From: CALVUJ01 sp045119835
GTDB taxonomy: Bacteria > Bacillota_I > Bacilli_A > RFN20 > DUOF01
Assembly (NCBI GenBank): GCA_045119835.1
Contig: JBGVED010000040.1
Location: 1 to 64,000, forward strand
Reading direction: 5' to 3'
DNA: 64,000 nt
Shown: piece by piece, positions 45,127 to 54,556 of the stretch
Position numbering within the stretch: the stretch's first letter is position 1
Layout: each line of letters opens with the position of its first letter
The notes under the pieces: generated by a model
What the model was told of the DNA's origin: nothing
Seen by the model: only the letters and a program-made list of their open reading frames with translations
Databases searched by the model: none
Position numbers and translations under genes: made by a program

Positions 45127-45157
45127 AAGGATTGCATAAAACAGCAATCCTTTTTTT
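45127..45157. terminator. Bidirectional terminator after polC
   Basis: A 9-bp stem, AAGGATTGC/GCAATCCTT, with a 7-base loop is followed by seven T on the plus strand; the minus strand also has a T run after it. It serves polC and the converging SHOCT-domain protein gene. Confidence 0.88.
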
Positions 45158-45168
45158 CTATTCTATAT

Positions 45169-45765
45169 TTATCTTTTGTTAGATACATTCATCAAAGCTT
45201 CAGCTCTTTTTGTATTATACTCATCTTTGGTAATCATACCAGATTTTAACAACTCTGCTAATTCCTCTAACTTTTTATTAAGTTCTACAGTATTCTCAAT
45301 TTTTATTTTTCCTTGTACACCATGAATAGGTTTGTAATTAGATAAAAATGACATAGTACCAACTTTAGCCAAAGAATGCTTAATCAATAATTGGGTATCT
45401 ATTTCACTATATGGTACATAACCTTTTTTTCTAAGCAAAACTCTAGCAACTACTTTAGAAGAAATAAAAGATAAAACAATGTGAATTCCTATAACAATTC
45501 CTAAAGTGATATAATAATGTTCTCCTGGAAATTTCAAGAAAGAAACATACTTCTCATCAATTCCAAAAGAAACTAATAATTCAATTAACTTAATACCGGC
45601 CTCTTTCCATATACCATAAACATAAATCAATAATAAAACAAGAAATCTGCCAAGAAAACCATTAAATAAATAATAAAATGGTCCAAAAAGGAAGTAACCC
45701 CAAGAAAAAGTTAAAAACAACTCCCTTTGTTCTCCTGTTCTTTTTACAAGTTTAGCCTTCATCAC
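45169..45765 (-). CDS. Membrane protein with C-terminal SHOCT-like domain
   Basis: A 198-residue protein with two hydrophobic regions (about residues 22-50 and 85-110) and a soluble C-terminus. The last ~35 residues, LNKKLEELAELLKSGMITKDEYNTKRAEAL, match the short SHOCT pattern (helix, IT/SxEEFxxKKxxLL), a motif found at protein ends, perhaps for oligomerisation. It is 17 bases downstream of the large lipoprotein gene and is probably in its transcript, so the two may act together at the membrane (inference). Confidence 0.82.
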   Translation of the reverse strand: MMKAKLVKRTGEQRELFLTFSWGYFLFGPFYYLFNGFLGRFLVLLLIYVYGIWKEAGIKLIELLVSFGIDEKYVSFLKFPGEHYYITLGIVIGIHIVLSFISSKVVARVLLRKKGYVPYSEIDTQLLIKHSLAKVGTMSFLSNYKPIHGVQGKIKIENTVELNKKLEELAELLKSGMITKDEYNTKRAEALMNVSNKR

Positions 45766-45782
45766 AATTACCCCCTTAACAA

Positions 45783-48707
45783 TTAAACCATACTACCATC
45801 AAATTTTAATTCGATTAATTCTTCTGTATAAATTGAACTAGCATTAGTCACAATATCTTCTCCATCTTCAGTTTTCTCAAGTATATTAGCAGTAAAATAA
45901 ATAGGTATATAAGCGTGATAATAAGTAACATCGTCTAACGCAGCTGCTATTCCATCAATATGTTCCTCAATGCTTTCAATACTTAATCCACCCTTAATTG
46001 ATTCCCTTAATCCTACAATATAAGAATCTATTTGCGTTGTTGCATATCCTCCCATTAAATAATTTAATCCATTAGATATAGTTGTTAATTCGGTTATTGT
46101 TTCAGCAACACAATAAACAGAATATCCTCCTTCTCCATGAGTTAAAGCATATGTAACATTCTCATAAACAAATCGTTCATTAACAATATCAATGCGAGTT
46201 ACACCATTGCTAAGATAATATTGACCTGAATCTTCATGTATTCTATATCTATCACCGCTCAAATTAACATAATAAAGTCCATTTTCCTGTTCAATACTAA
46301 CCTGTGTTCTCCTAGCAATACTTAAAAGTTCACTCTTATAATCACGAATTGCATCATAATTAAACTTATGCGCCTCTTCTAATTTAACTAACTGAGTATT
46401 TCTTATTGAATTAACTTGATTTATAAAACTCGTAGTTACTCCAATATTTTTAACACCATTGCTAAAACTACTATATCCATTTACATTAACATCAATAGGA
46501 TTAGAACAAGATTTTCCATACTCAATTGAAGCACAGTATTCGATTTTCTCTAACGTAGTTTTTCTTTCTGAATTTCCTGCCAACAAATCGAAAATAGAAA
46601 ATCCAGTAACATTATTATTAGCATCTTTGTTCGTACTAGCATAGAATTTCATATGCGCAGCAGACGTTACACCCCATGAATCTAGAATAGCATAAATATA
46701 AGACCACGAAGAAGCACCATAAATTTCATCAACAAATTTTCCATCCGAGTACAACCTAATAGAAGGAGAACCGGTTAATTGTTTCAATTTATTAACATCG
46801 CTAATATTTGCCATTTTGAAAACAGGAATACTAGATGCTTCTTTAAATTCATTTGTCTTTTTATCCAAAGTTCCACATTTTGGAATTTTATTTCCGTTTT
46901 CATCAGTAAAATATACAATATCCTCATAACACAATGTTGTAGAAACTTCTTTATCTTCTGGAATATTATAATTATAAATAGGGATTTTTAAATAATTTTC
47001 TGCAATAATGTCATCCATTGCTTCTTTATAAACTTCACAGAAATTAGCACTATTTGTATCATTTATAGCCTTTTTAGTAGAAATAGCCGCATACAAAGCA
47101 ATACCACCAGCAACTAAAAGCAACGCCGCTCCTACAATCCAACCAACACCTGGAACACTAAGCGAAGCAGCACCAACAGCTGCAAGCATAGAACTAACAA
47201 CAGCTGTTTGAGTAATAAGAGCAACAGCAGTATAAGCTAATACGCCAACTCCAACAGCTACAGCAATTCCACCTACCCCAATTCCAACATTAGCAAGAAC
47301 TTCTGCTAAATAACTGGCCAATGTTCTATTAGTACAAGCATCCATTTGAGTCATCATCTCTAAGAAATTAGTATTAAATAAGAAATCTTCTCCTGCCTGA
47401 CTTACAATATTTCCTCTATCAATAATAAATCCATCAGCAGTTGTAAAAGCTATATAATCCCCTTTATTACCTCGATCAATAGTACCATCTAAAATTTTAG
47501 AATACTCATTTACATCAGTAATTTGAGTAACAGAATTCGTTACCTTTGTACTAGAATTAAAATCCAAAATTGTAGTATAGTAAATTCTTTTTATTCTACC
47601 TAACAAAGAAAAATCATACTTAAATTTATAAACAGTTTGAGCAACATAATTATTTATAGCAGAAGCACTACAAAAGTCTTCAGCTGCATTCGCTCCACTA
47701 CAAAGATAAGTGTTAACAACATTTTTTACATAATTTTCTACGGTTCCTCCTTTATCAGAACCAATTAATTCATTAAACCACCCAACGTTATCAAAACTAT
47801 ATCCTAAAACTTGTTCATGAGTAAAATATCCAAAAAGAGCCCCTTCACCATATAATAAAGTAACACCTTCAGAAGTTCCTTTACCAACATTAGCCACTAC
47901 ATTTTGTCCATCCGGCTTATTATCATAGTTTTTATCTCCACATTTAGTTAAAGCAGAACTATCAATTCCAGTATAATCAACAATATTATAATTAGAATCA
48001 ACGCGTAAAAAATCACATTCAGAAACATATCGTTTAGCATTTACAATATTCTTCAAATTATATTGTTCTTCATTTCTAACAACTTTTGCTCGTTTTGAAG
48101 GTTCAAGTTTACTATTTTCATCAATAAATGTTGCAAGACCTGCTTTCTGCATTTCTTCATATGTATGATAATTATCAGCATCCGAAGGACCTAAAAAATC
48201 TAAAGCGTTTTCTATAAATCCTTTATCAGCTTCCTCATTTGCCATATCCTCCCAAGCTAAAAAATTATCTACTAAAACATAATATATTAAAATTTTATAT
48301 TGTGGTTTATCAAACAAAAACTTACCATCAACAACTTCCTCTGCATAAGGAATTACACCATTATACGTAGCATTGAACATTAAATTTGATTTGTCTGGAA
48401 AGCACTTATCTTCATTTCCATCGCCATCCGTATCACTACACTCACCTTTTGGCAAAACAACCAAAATAAAATCTCTCATACTAAGCAAATAGCTATAGTA
48501 CATATCCTTATCCATTTCAATAAATTGTGCTTGAGCATACGTAGAATACGCATAAATATTTTTTCCTTTTCCTATAATAGAATTTTGCCTACTTTCTTTT
48601 AAGTTATTCTCATTGTCTCCACAAGCACTAAGTAAAGGAATAGTAACACAAACAACAATCAACAAACTAACAACTTTTCTAACTTTTCTAAAAAATTTAT
48701 ACAACAT
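45783..48707 (-). CDS. Large lipoprotein with Gly/Ala-rich hydrophobic hairpin
   Basis: A 974-residue exported protein. The N-terminus has basic residues, a hydrophobic stretch and the lipobox LLSAC, with Cys29 predicted to be lipidated. Asp/Gly/Asn-rich DTDGDGNED- and DKNYDNKPD-type segments (about 91-101 and 256-263) look like calcium-binding loops. A long segment, about residues 469-543, is rich in Gly, Ala and Val and could form two membrane-spanning helices, as in some pore-forming proteins, with VPGVGWIVG in between. Several Cys are spread through the protein. GGAGGCGACTGACA precedes the ATG. Family and function are unknown. Confidence 0.85.
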   Translation of the reverse strand: MLYKFFRKVRKVVSLLIVVCVTIPLLSACGDNENNLKESRQNSIIGKGKNIYAYSTYAQAQFIEMDKDMYYSYLLSMRDFILVVLPKGECSDTDGDGNEDKCFPDKSNLMFNATYNGVIPYAEEVVDGKFLFDKPQYKILIYYVLVDNFLAWEDMANEEADKGFIENALDFLGPSDADNYHTYEEMQKAGLATFIDENSKLEPSKRAKVVRNEEQYNLKNIVNAKRYVSECDFLRVDSNYNIVDYTGIDSSALTKCGDKNYDNKPDGQNVVANVGKGTSEGVTLLYGEGALFGYFTHEQVLGYSFDNVGWFNELIGSDKGGTVENYVKNVVNTYLCSGANAAEDFCSASAINNYVAQTVYKFKYDFSLLGRIKRIYYTTILDFNSSTKVTNSVTQITDVNEYSKILDGTIDRGNKGDYIAFTTADGFIIDRGNIVSQAGEDFLFNTNFLEMMTQMDACTNRTLASYLAEVLANVGIGVGGIAVAVGVGVLAYTAVALITQTAVVSSMLAAVGAASLSVPGVGWIVGAALLLVAGGIALYAAISTKKAINDTNSANFCEVYKEAMDDIIAENYLKIPIYNYNIPEDKEVSTTLCYEDIVYFTDENGNKIPKCGTLDKKTNEFKEASSIPVFKMANISDVNKLKQLTGSPSIRLYSDGKFVDEIYGASSWSYIYAILDSWGVTSAAHMKFYASTNKDANNNVTGFSIFDLLAGNSERKTTLEKIEYCASIEYGKSCSNPIDVNVNGYSSFSNGVKNIGVTTSFINQVNSIRNTQLVKLEEAHKFNYDAIRDYKSELLSIARRTQVSIEQENGLYYVNLSGDRYRIHEDSGQYYLSNGVTRIDIVNERFVYENVTYALTHGEGGYSVYCVAETITELTTISNGLNYLMGGYATTQIDSYIVGLRESIKGGLSIESIEEHIDGIAAALDDVTYYHAYIPIYFTANILEKTEDGEDIVTNASSIYTEELIELKFDGSMV

Positions 48708-48742
48708 TGTCAGTCGCCTCCATTCAATAACTAATTAACAAT

Positions 48743-48771
48743 ATTTTATCATGCCACTTTACAACTAGCAA
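48743..48771 (-). promoter_or_regulatory. Promoter of the lipoprotein operon
   Basis: On the minus strand: -35 TTGCTA (48766-48771), a 17-base spacer and -10 TAAAAT (48743-48748), about 36 bases upstream of the ATG. Confidence 0.7.
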
Positions 48772-48800
48772 TAAAATAAAGTACACTTGAGGAATAAAAG

Positions 48801-49313
48801 TTAATTATTTTCTAAAAAATTCTCTCCTTTAATCGTTTCTGTATACGACAAATTAGGATATTTCTTTTGCCTTAATATTTCATAAACAACAATCGCAACA
48901 CAATTAGATAAATTCAAACTTCTAACACCTTCTATCATAGGTATTCTAAAACAATAATTCAAATTGCTTTTCAATATTTCTTTTGGAATGCCTGTGCTCT
49001 CTTTTCCAAACATAACAAACACATCTTCTTCTATACTAGAAAAATCAATATCACTTGGAGCCTTTTTACCATATCGTGTTATATAATAAACGATAGGATT
49101 ATTATTCTTAATCATAAAATCCTCATAACTATCATAATAATCAAAATTAAAGCCAACTAAATAATCCATTCCGGCTCTTTTTAACCCTTTATCATCAATT
49201 TTATATGTTAAAGGTCCAATAATATGTAACTTAGTACCACTAGCCACACATGTTCTCATTATATTACCTGTATTTAATGGTTTCTCTGGTTGAAATAAAA
49301 CAACATTAATCAT
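48801..49313 (-). CDS. trmL: tRNA (cytidine/uridine-34 2'-O)-methyltransferase TrmL
   Basis: A 170-residue SPOUT methyltransferase that 2'-O-methylates the wobble base of tRNA-Leu. Signatures: LFQPEKPLNTGNIMRTCVASGTKLHIIGPL at the N-terminus, VMFGKESTGIPKEIL (about residues 100-115) and IPMIEGVRSLNLSNCVAIVVYEILRQ, the knotted SAM site. At normal TrmL length it lacks the extra RNA-binding domain of SpoU. It probably forms its own unit, near glyA but separated by a terminator-like hairpin. Confidence 0.95.
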   Translation of the reverse strand: MINVVLFQPEKPLNTGNIMRTCVASGTKLHIIGPLTYKIDDKGLKRAGMDYLVGFNFDYYDSYEDFMIKNNNPIVYYITRYGKKAPSDIDFSSIEEDVFVMFGKESTGIPKEILKSNLNYCFRIPMIEGVRSLNLSNCVAIVVYEILRQKKYPNLSYTETIKGENFLENN

Positions 49314-49344
49314 CTAAAAAACACCCCTTATATCTATATAAATA

Positions 49345-49366
49345 GCAAAAGCCCCAAAAAGGGACT
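49345..49366 (-). terminator. Candidate terminator after glyA
   Basis: On the minus strand a 5-bp stem, GTCCC/GGGGC (including a T-G pair), is followed by TTTT. Short, hence moderate confidence. Confidence 0.5.
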
Positions 49367-49372
49367 ATTTTA

Positions 49373-50590
49373 TTAAAACTTTAATAATGGTTTATGCAAC
49401 AATTTAGAAACTCTTTCCTGAAGATCTTCCTTCCTTTGAGTTCCATACAAAGCATTTATAATTATTTTAGCAACTTCTTCAAAATCCTTCTCTTTAAAAC
49501 CTTTTGTTGTCATAGCAGGTGTTCCTATTCTAATACCTGAAGTAACATTTGGTTTTAATGTATCAAATGCAATCATATTTTTATTACATGCAATCCCAAT
49601 ATCCTCTAATATTTTTTCTGCTTCCTTACCTGTAACTCCAAAAGAATCTTTAACGTTAATTAATAACATATGATTGTCGCTTCCTCCACTAATAAGCTTT
49701 ACTCTATTAGCTAAAAAAACTTTTTCCATAGCTTTAACATTACTTACGACCTGTTTTTGATACTCTCTAAATTCACTAGTAGATGCTTCATGAAAACATT
49801 GTGCTTTAGCAGCTATTATATGCATTAAAGGTCCTCCTTGAATTCCTGGGAAAACCGCCTTATCTATAAGTTCAGCATACTCTTCCTTACAAAGAATAAC
49901 ACCACCTCTAGGTCCCCTTAATGTTTTGTGTGTTGTACTAGTAATAAAATCTGCATATCCTACTGGCGAAGGATGTAAACCTGCAACAATTAATCCTGCA
50001 ATATGAGCAACATCACACATTAAGTATGCTTTAACAGAATCAGCAATTTCCTTACACTTAGCAAAATCTATTTTTCTAGTATAAGAACTTGCACCTACAA
50101 TTATCATTTTAGGTTTATATTTTTTTGCTTTTTCTTGCATATCATCATAATCAAGAGTTTCATCGTCTTTTAATCCATATGATATAATATCATATTCCTT
50201 ACCACTAAAACTAACTGGACTGCCATGAGTTAAATGACCACCACTATTTAAATCCATAGATAAAACTGTATCTCCAACATCAAGCATTGCCTTATATACA
50301 GCCATATTTGCCTGAGATCCTGAATGTGGTTGAACATTAGCGTGATACCCTTTTGCCCTAAAAATCGAAAGAAGGTTTCCTCTAGCAATCTCTTCTATCT
50401 TATCTACTTCTTTACAACCACCATAATATCTATTTCCTGGGTAACCTTCTGCATATTTATTTGTTAAAACACTTCCCATTAACTTCATTACTTCTTTTGA
50501 AACATAATTTTCAGAAGCAATAAGTTCAATTGTATTAGATTGTCTTCTTTTTTCTAAATTAATTATATCTTTTATTTCTTTAGCTATCAT
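49373..50590 (-). CDS. glyA: Serine hydroxymethyltransferase
   Basis: A 405-residue PLP enzyme that interconverts serine and glycine with tetrahydrofolate. Family blocks: ELIASENYVSKEVM (about 22-35), NKYAEGYPGNRYYGGC, NVQPHSGSQANMAVY and the PLP-lysine motif TSTTHKTLRGPRGG (Lys near residue 223). The ATG at 50590 is chosen because GGAG lies eight bases upstream; a GTG nine bases earlier overlaps it. The enzyme supplies one-carbon units, which the fmt reaction also uses. Confidence 0.98.
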   Translation of the reverse strand: MIAKEIKDIINLEKRRQSNTIELIASENYVSKEVMKLMGSVLTNKYAEGYPGNRYYGGCKEVDKIEEIARGNLLSIFRAKGYHANVQPHSGSQANMAVYKAMLDVGDTVLSMDLNSGGHLTHGSPVSFSGKEYDIISYGLKDDETLDYDDMQEKAKKYKPKMIIVGASSYTRKIDFAKCKEIADSVKAYLMCDVAHIAGLIVAGLHPSPVGYADFITSTTHKTLRGPRGGVILCKEEYAELIDKAVFPGIQGGPLMHIIAAKAQCFHEASTSEFREYQKQVVSNVKAMEKVFLANRVKLISGGSDNHMLLINVKDSFGVTGKEAEKILEDIGIACNKNMIAFDTLKPNVTSGIRIGTPAMTTKGFKEKDFEEVAKIIINALYGTQRKEDLQERVSKLLHKPLLKF

Positions 50591-50655
50591 GTTAATCACT
50601 CCTACATTAAATATACCTTTTTTTACATTTTTTATAAAGATATTGATATCATTAT

Positions 50656-50687
50656 TTAAAAAATAAAAAGGAGAAGAACTCCTTTTT
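50656..50687 (-). terminator. Terminator of the P-type ATPase gene
   Basis: On the minus strand a 9-bp stem, AAAAAGGAG/CTCCTTTTT (50679-50687 and 50665-50673), with a 5-base loop is followed by T-rich sequence. The stop codon overlaps the stem. Confidence 0.78.
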
Positions 50688-53247
50688 ACTGTTTAGCTTT
50701 TTTTTCCTTTTCTACAAGTATAATTCTTACTCGTTTAAACCTCAATTTTTCAACAATGGAAGAATATATCTTTCCTGGAAATGTTGTAAAAAACTCTAAC
50801 AAACTATTCGTTAATACCACTAAAAGTAAAACCAATAATATTTGAGGAACATCTAGTGGAACTATATGAAGGGCACTTCTCATTACTGGAACAAATATAC
50901 ATAACAAATAAGCCAAGAACATTGCACCAAACAATAACCTTCTATACAAATTAAATGGATTACAAATACGATATAAAACCATTAAACACGTAAACGCTGC
51001 AACAATTATAGACATTGTAGATATTGCCTCTGTAGAAATATTTAAACTATTTCTAAAACAGAACACTGTTATACAATAAATAGTTACAACTAAAGCACCA
51101 GGGAACGCTCTTTTTAAGACATTTAATAAGAAATTACCTTTTATCATATTGTTATTAGATTCTAAAGCCAAGAAAAACGCCGGAATACCAACTGCCAAGA
51201 AATCTATAATCATAAGTTGATTTAATTCAATTGGATATGCCATATTTATTTTCAAAACATACGCCGAGAAAATAATAGTAATTGCTAATAAGAACGAAAA
51301 TATCGTCTTAGTTAAAAATAGCGTTGCCACTCTTTGAATATTATTAATAACTCTTCTACCTTCTTGAACTACTTTTGGCATTGAAGAAAAATTAGAATCG
51401 AGCAAAACTAAATGAGAAACATTTCTTGCAGCCTCACTACCACTAGCCATTGCAATACTACAATCAGCTTCTTTTAACGCCAATATATCATTAACTCCAT
51501 CACCTGTCATCGCAACAGTTTTTCCCTTACTCTTTAACGCCTCTACCAAAATTCTTTTTTGATTAGGAGTAACTCTACCAAAAACAGTATATTGATCTGC
51601 AATTTCATAAAGTTTATCATCACTAACTCTATCTAAGCTAATATATTTTTCAGAATTCTCAATACCTGCCCTTTTAGCAACCATTGAAACAGTAAGAGGA
51701 TTATCTCCAGAAATAACTTTTACATCAACACCACTACTCTTAAAATATTCAATAGTACTAAGGGCATCAGGTCTTATAGTATCTTCAATCAAAATAAGCG
51801 CTAATGGGTCAGCTTTTAATTTAGTGGCATCTTCCTGATCCTTTAATTGCTCTTTATTATGCCCTATCAATAAAACTCTATATCCTTTCCTAGCATACTT
51901 ATCAACACTAGGCTTTACAAGATCATATTCTTTTTTCAAAATAAATTCAGGAGCCCCCAAAAAGAAAGTGCCATATTTATCTAACGTAACAGCACTAAAC
52001 TTTCTAGCACTTGAGAAAGGGACAACAAATAAAGGAGTAACCCTTTTAGCTTTTCCAAACTCTTTTTCTAAAGCAACTGAAGTCATATTATTGTCATTTA
52101 AACTACCTAGCATCAATGCTATTATCTGTTTAATTGTTAATCCAGAATCATTTTTTATTTCTTCAATTCCTTTAACTGTCATAGTACCATCCGTAATAGT
52201 ACCAGTTTTATCCAGACACAAAACATTAACTCTAGCTAGCATTTCAATACAATATAATTCTTGAACTAATGTATTATTTTTTGCTAATCTAAGTACACTA
52301 ACAGCCAAAGCAACACTAGTAGTTAAAAATAACCCTGAAGGTATCATCGAAATAATAAGTGAAGCAGTACGCCTAACGGTAGAAGCATATACTTCATATG
52401 AATCAACACCAATAAGTTCCTCTTTAAAATGTCCTTGGTGAATCAAAAATAAACATATTGTAATAGGAATTAATAAAACTAAAACTACTCTTATAATCTT
52501 TTTAAGTGAAGATAATATTTTAGAATTAGGTTTTTTATAAACCTTTGCTTGTTTAGCAAGTTTTTCTATATAACTATCTCCACCAATTTTTTCAACCTTA
52601 GCTTTACATGTTCCAGAAACAACAAAACTTCCAGAAAATAAAGATGAACCAACTTTTTTTACTAATGCATCAGATTCTCCAGTAAGCAAAGACTCATTAA
52701 CTTCCACGCCGCCTTCTTTTAATATGCAATCTGCACATATTTGTTTACCAGCACTCAAAACTAATAAATCATCTAAAACAATCTCATTAACAGGTATCTC
52801 AATTTGTCTACCATTTCTAATAACAACCGCATTAGGAGCAGACAAAAGTGATAATTTATCAATTGTAATTTTAGCTCTAATTTCTTGAACAATACCTACA
52901 ATAATATTCGCACTAACAATAACTAAAAAGAACAAATCTTTAACTGCACCTACAGATATTAACCAAAAAGCAACAGAAAAAGTTATCAGATTAAAAACAG
53001 TTAAAATATTTGAAAGTATTATTTGAAAAACCGTTTTTGTACTACCTTGACCTATATTATTAACTAAACCTTCTTCAATTCTAGTTTGAACTTGCTCATC
53101 ACTCAAACCTCTTTTTAAATCCGTACGAAAACGAGTCGCACCAATTGTCGATATTTCTTGAGTTTCTCCGCTCATTCTCTTTATTTGAGAAGTCTTTTTT
53201 GTACTCTCATCAACAACAATTTCTTCTATTTCTTTCTCTTTTTTCAT
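50686..53247 (-). CDS. Cation-translocating P-type ATPase
   Basis: An 853-residue P-type ATPase. The actuator TGES is in LLTGESDAL (about residue 190), the phosphorylation motif DKTGTITDGTM lies near 345, the nucleotide-binding domain has FSSARKFSAV, and the hinge is MTGDGVNDILALKEADCSIAMASG (about 582). Transmembrane helix 4 contains IPSGL rather than the CPC/CPx of heavy-metal pumps, and the lack of N-terminal metal-binding domains argues against copper or zinc. The IPSGL form resembles CtpE-type calcium pumps. Cytoplasmic N-terminus is Lys/Glu-rich. Substrate uncertain; calcium is possible. Confidence 0.93.
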   Translation of the reverse strand: MKKEKEIEEIVVDESTKKTSQIKRMSGETQEISTIGATRFRTDLKRGLSDEQVQTRIEEGLVNNIGQGSTKTVFQIILSNILTVFNLITFSVAFWLISVGAVKDLFFLVIVSANIIVGIVQEIRAKITIDKLSLLSAPNAVVIRNGRQIEIPVNEIVLDDLLVLSAGKQICADCILKEGGVEVNESLLTGESDALVKKVGSSLFSGSFVVSGTCKAKVEKIGGDSYIEKLAKQAKVYKKPNSKILSSLKKIIRVVLVLLIPITICLFLIHQGHFKEELIGVDSYEVYASTVRRTASLIISMIPSGLFLTTSVALAVSVLRLAKNNTLVQELYCIEMLARVNVLCLDKTGTITDGTMTVKGIEEIKNDSGLTIKQIIALMLGSLNDNNMTSVALEKEFGKAKRVTPLFVVPFSSARKFSAVTLDKYGTFFLGAPEFILKKEYDLVKPSVDKYARKGYRVLLIGHNKEQLKDQEDATKLKADPLALILIEDTIRPDALSTIEYFKSSGVDVKVISGDNPLTVSMVAKRAGIENSEKYISLDRVSDDKLYEIADQYTVFGRVTPNQKRILVEALKSKGKTVAMTGDGVNDILALKEADCSIAMASGSEAARNVSHLVLLDSNFSSMPKVVQEGRRVINNIQRVATLFLTKTIFSFLLAITIIFSAYVLKINMAYPIELNQLMIIDFLAVGIPAFFLALESNNNMIKGNFLLNVLKRAFPGALVVTIYCITVFCFRNSLNISTEAISTMSIIVAAFTCLMVLYRICNPFNLYRRLLFGAMFLAYLLCIFVPVMRSALHIVPLDVPQILLVLLLVVLTNSLLEFFTTFPGKIYSSIVEKLRFKRVRIILVEKEKKAKQ

Positions 53248-53362
53248 TTGTGAAACTCACCACTTTTCCTTTATAAATTCTAACATTTAAGACTTTTTAA
53301 TTCAATAAATACGTATTTTTTTAATAACGATGTAAAAAATAAAATAGATAGGATGGGATAAC

Positions 53363-54121
53363 ATGAAATATAAAATAAAAATTTATACTCTATACCTGCT
53401 TATTTTCACTTTTTTAATTGTATCATCACTATATTTTACAATAGAAAAAAATGACTTAAAAACAAACACCATAATAACAGAAAAAAACAATAAAACTGCT
53501 TATTTAACATTTGATGATGGCCCCTCAAAAAATACCGATAAAATATTAAATATTTTAGATAAATACAATATAAAAGCCACTTTTTTTGTCGTTGGCCCTA
53601 GCTATAAATTAAAAAATGACTATTTAAAAAAAATAGTTGAAAATGGACATCAAATAGCAATACACTCATACAATCACAATTATAATCAAATATATTCATC
53701 AAAAGAAAATTATATAAAAGATTTTAACGAATGTTTAAATTGGATAAAAAACACAACCGGAATAACACCATCCATTTATAGATTTCCTGGAGGATCATCA
53801 AATACAATAGCAAACAAAGATCTAATAAAATCAATAATAAAAGATTTAACCGCTTTAAATTTTGAACATACAGATTGGAATGTAGACACCCTAGATTCAT
53901 ACAGCACTGATTACAAAAAAATAATAGAAAATGCATTAACTTCAATAAAAAAGAATGAAAACAACAATAATTTTCATCAAACCATATTGATGCACGATGA
54001 CATAAAAAAAAGTGCCACCATAACAGCTTTACCATTACTAATTGAAAAATTAATTTCACTAGGATACCACTTCGAAATACTAACAAAAGAAAAAACTCTT
54101 GTTAAACATATAAAATTATAA
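53363..54121 (+). CDS. Polysaccharide deacetylase (NodB-type), membrane-anchored
   Basis: A 252-residue protein with one N-terminal hydrophobic helix (about residues 5-26) followed by a NodB domain. Metal- and base-binding motifs: TFDDGPS (Asp51, Asp52), HSYNH (His101, His105), RFPGGSSN and LMHD near 210. Such enzymes remove acetyl groups from cell-wall peptidoglycan or other N-acetyl polymers at the cell surface and some are spore-specific (PdaA-like). GGATGGGATAAC precedes the ATG. It ends at a terminator shared with rpsO. Confidence 0.93.
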   Translation: MKYKIKIYTLYLLIFTFLIVSSLYFTIEKNDLKTNTIITEKNNKTAYLTFDDGPSKNTDKILNILDKYNIKATFFVVGPSYKLKNDYLKKIVENGHQIAIHSYNHNYNQIYSSKENYIKDFNECLNWIKNTTGITPSIYRFPGGSSNTIANKDLIKSIIKDLTALNFEHTDWNVDTLDSYSTDYKKIIENALTSIKKNENNNNFHQTILMHDDIKKSATITALPLLIEKLISLGYHFEILTKEKTLVKHIKL

Positions 54122-54146
54122 AAAAAGTGCCACACTGGCACTTTTT
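54122..54146. terminator. Bidirectional terminator between deacetylase and rpsO
   Basis: A 10-bp perfect stem, AAAAAGTGCC (54122-54131) with GGCACTTTTT (54137-54146), serves both converging genes. Confidence 0.9.
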
Positions 54147-54167
54147 AAAATCAAACAAAAACTTAAA

Positions 54168-54437
54168 TTATTTTCTAATATTTAATGCTTCAATTAAAGA
54201 TAAATATTCTTCAGCACTTCTTGCTTTGATGTAATCCAATAAACTTCTTCTTTTACTAACCATAGCAAGTAATCCTCTACGAGAATGTTTGTCATTCTTG
54301 TGCTCTTTTAAGTGTTCAGTTAAAGAATTAATTCTTTGAGTTAAAATAGCTACTTGAACAGCAGGATTTCCTGTATCTTTTTCACTAGCACCGAACTTTT
54401 TAACTAATTGAGCAGTTTTTTCTTTAGTTATTGTCAT
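54168..54437 (-). CDS. rpsO: 30S ribosomal protein S15
   Basis: An 89-residue primary 16S-binding protein. Family blocks: TKEKTAQLVKKFGASEKDTGNPAVQVAILTQRINSLTEHLKEHKNDKHSRRGLLAMVSKRRSLLDYIK, here not over-quoted, covering the LTxRIxxLTxHLKxHKKDxHSRRGL signature in the first 60 residues. GGAGGAAAAAAG precedes the ATG. It carries a ~85-base leader behind a strong promoter, which in many bacteria mediates S15 autoregulation. It stands alone: pnp is not adjacent. Confidence 0.98.
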   Translation of the reverse strand: MTITKEKTAQLVKKFGASEKDTGNPAVQVAILTQRINSLTEHLKEHKNDKHSRRGLLAMVSKRRSLLDYIKARSAEEYLSLIEALNIRK

Positions 54438-54520
54438 TCTTTTTTCCTCCTTTTATATTTCTTATCTAAATCCACGTAACAAGTCGGAGACTCTTAAAAC
54501 CTAGAAATAGACGCACAATT
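54438..54520 (-). promoter_or_regulatory. rpsO 5' leader (possible S15 autoregulatory element)
   Basis: The minus strand between promoter and ATG is ~80 bases and contains GAGTCTCCGACTTGTTACGTGG with a GAGTC/GACT(C)-like local stem. S15 leaders are common in Firmicutes, but I cannot match a defined class here; binding by S15 is inference. Confidence 0.4.
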
Positions 54521-54549
54521 AATATACCCTAATTATCAAAATTATGCAA
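54521..54549 (-). promoter_or_regulatory. rpsO promoter
   Basis: On the minus strand: -35 TTGCAT (54544-54549), a 17-base spacer and -10 TATATT (54521-54526). Confidence 0.78.
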
Positions 54550-54556
54550 GTGTAAA

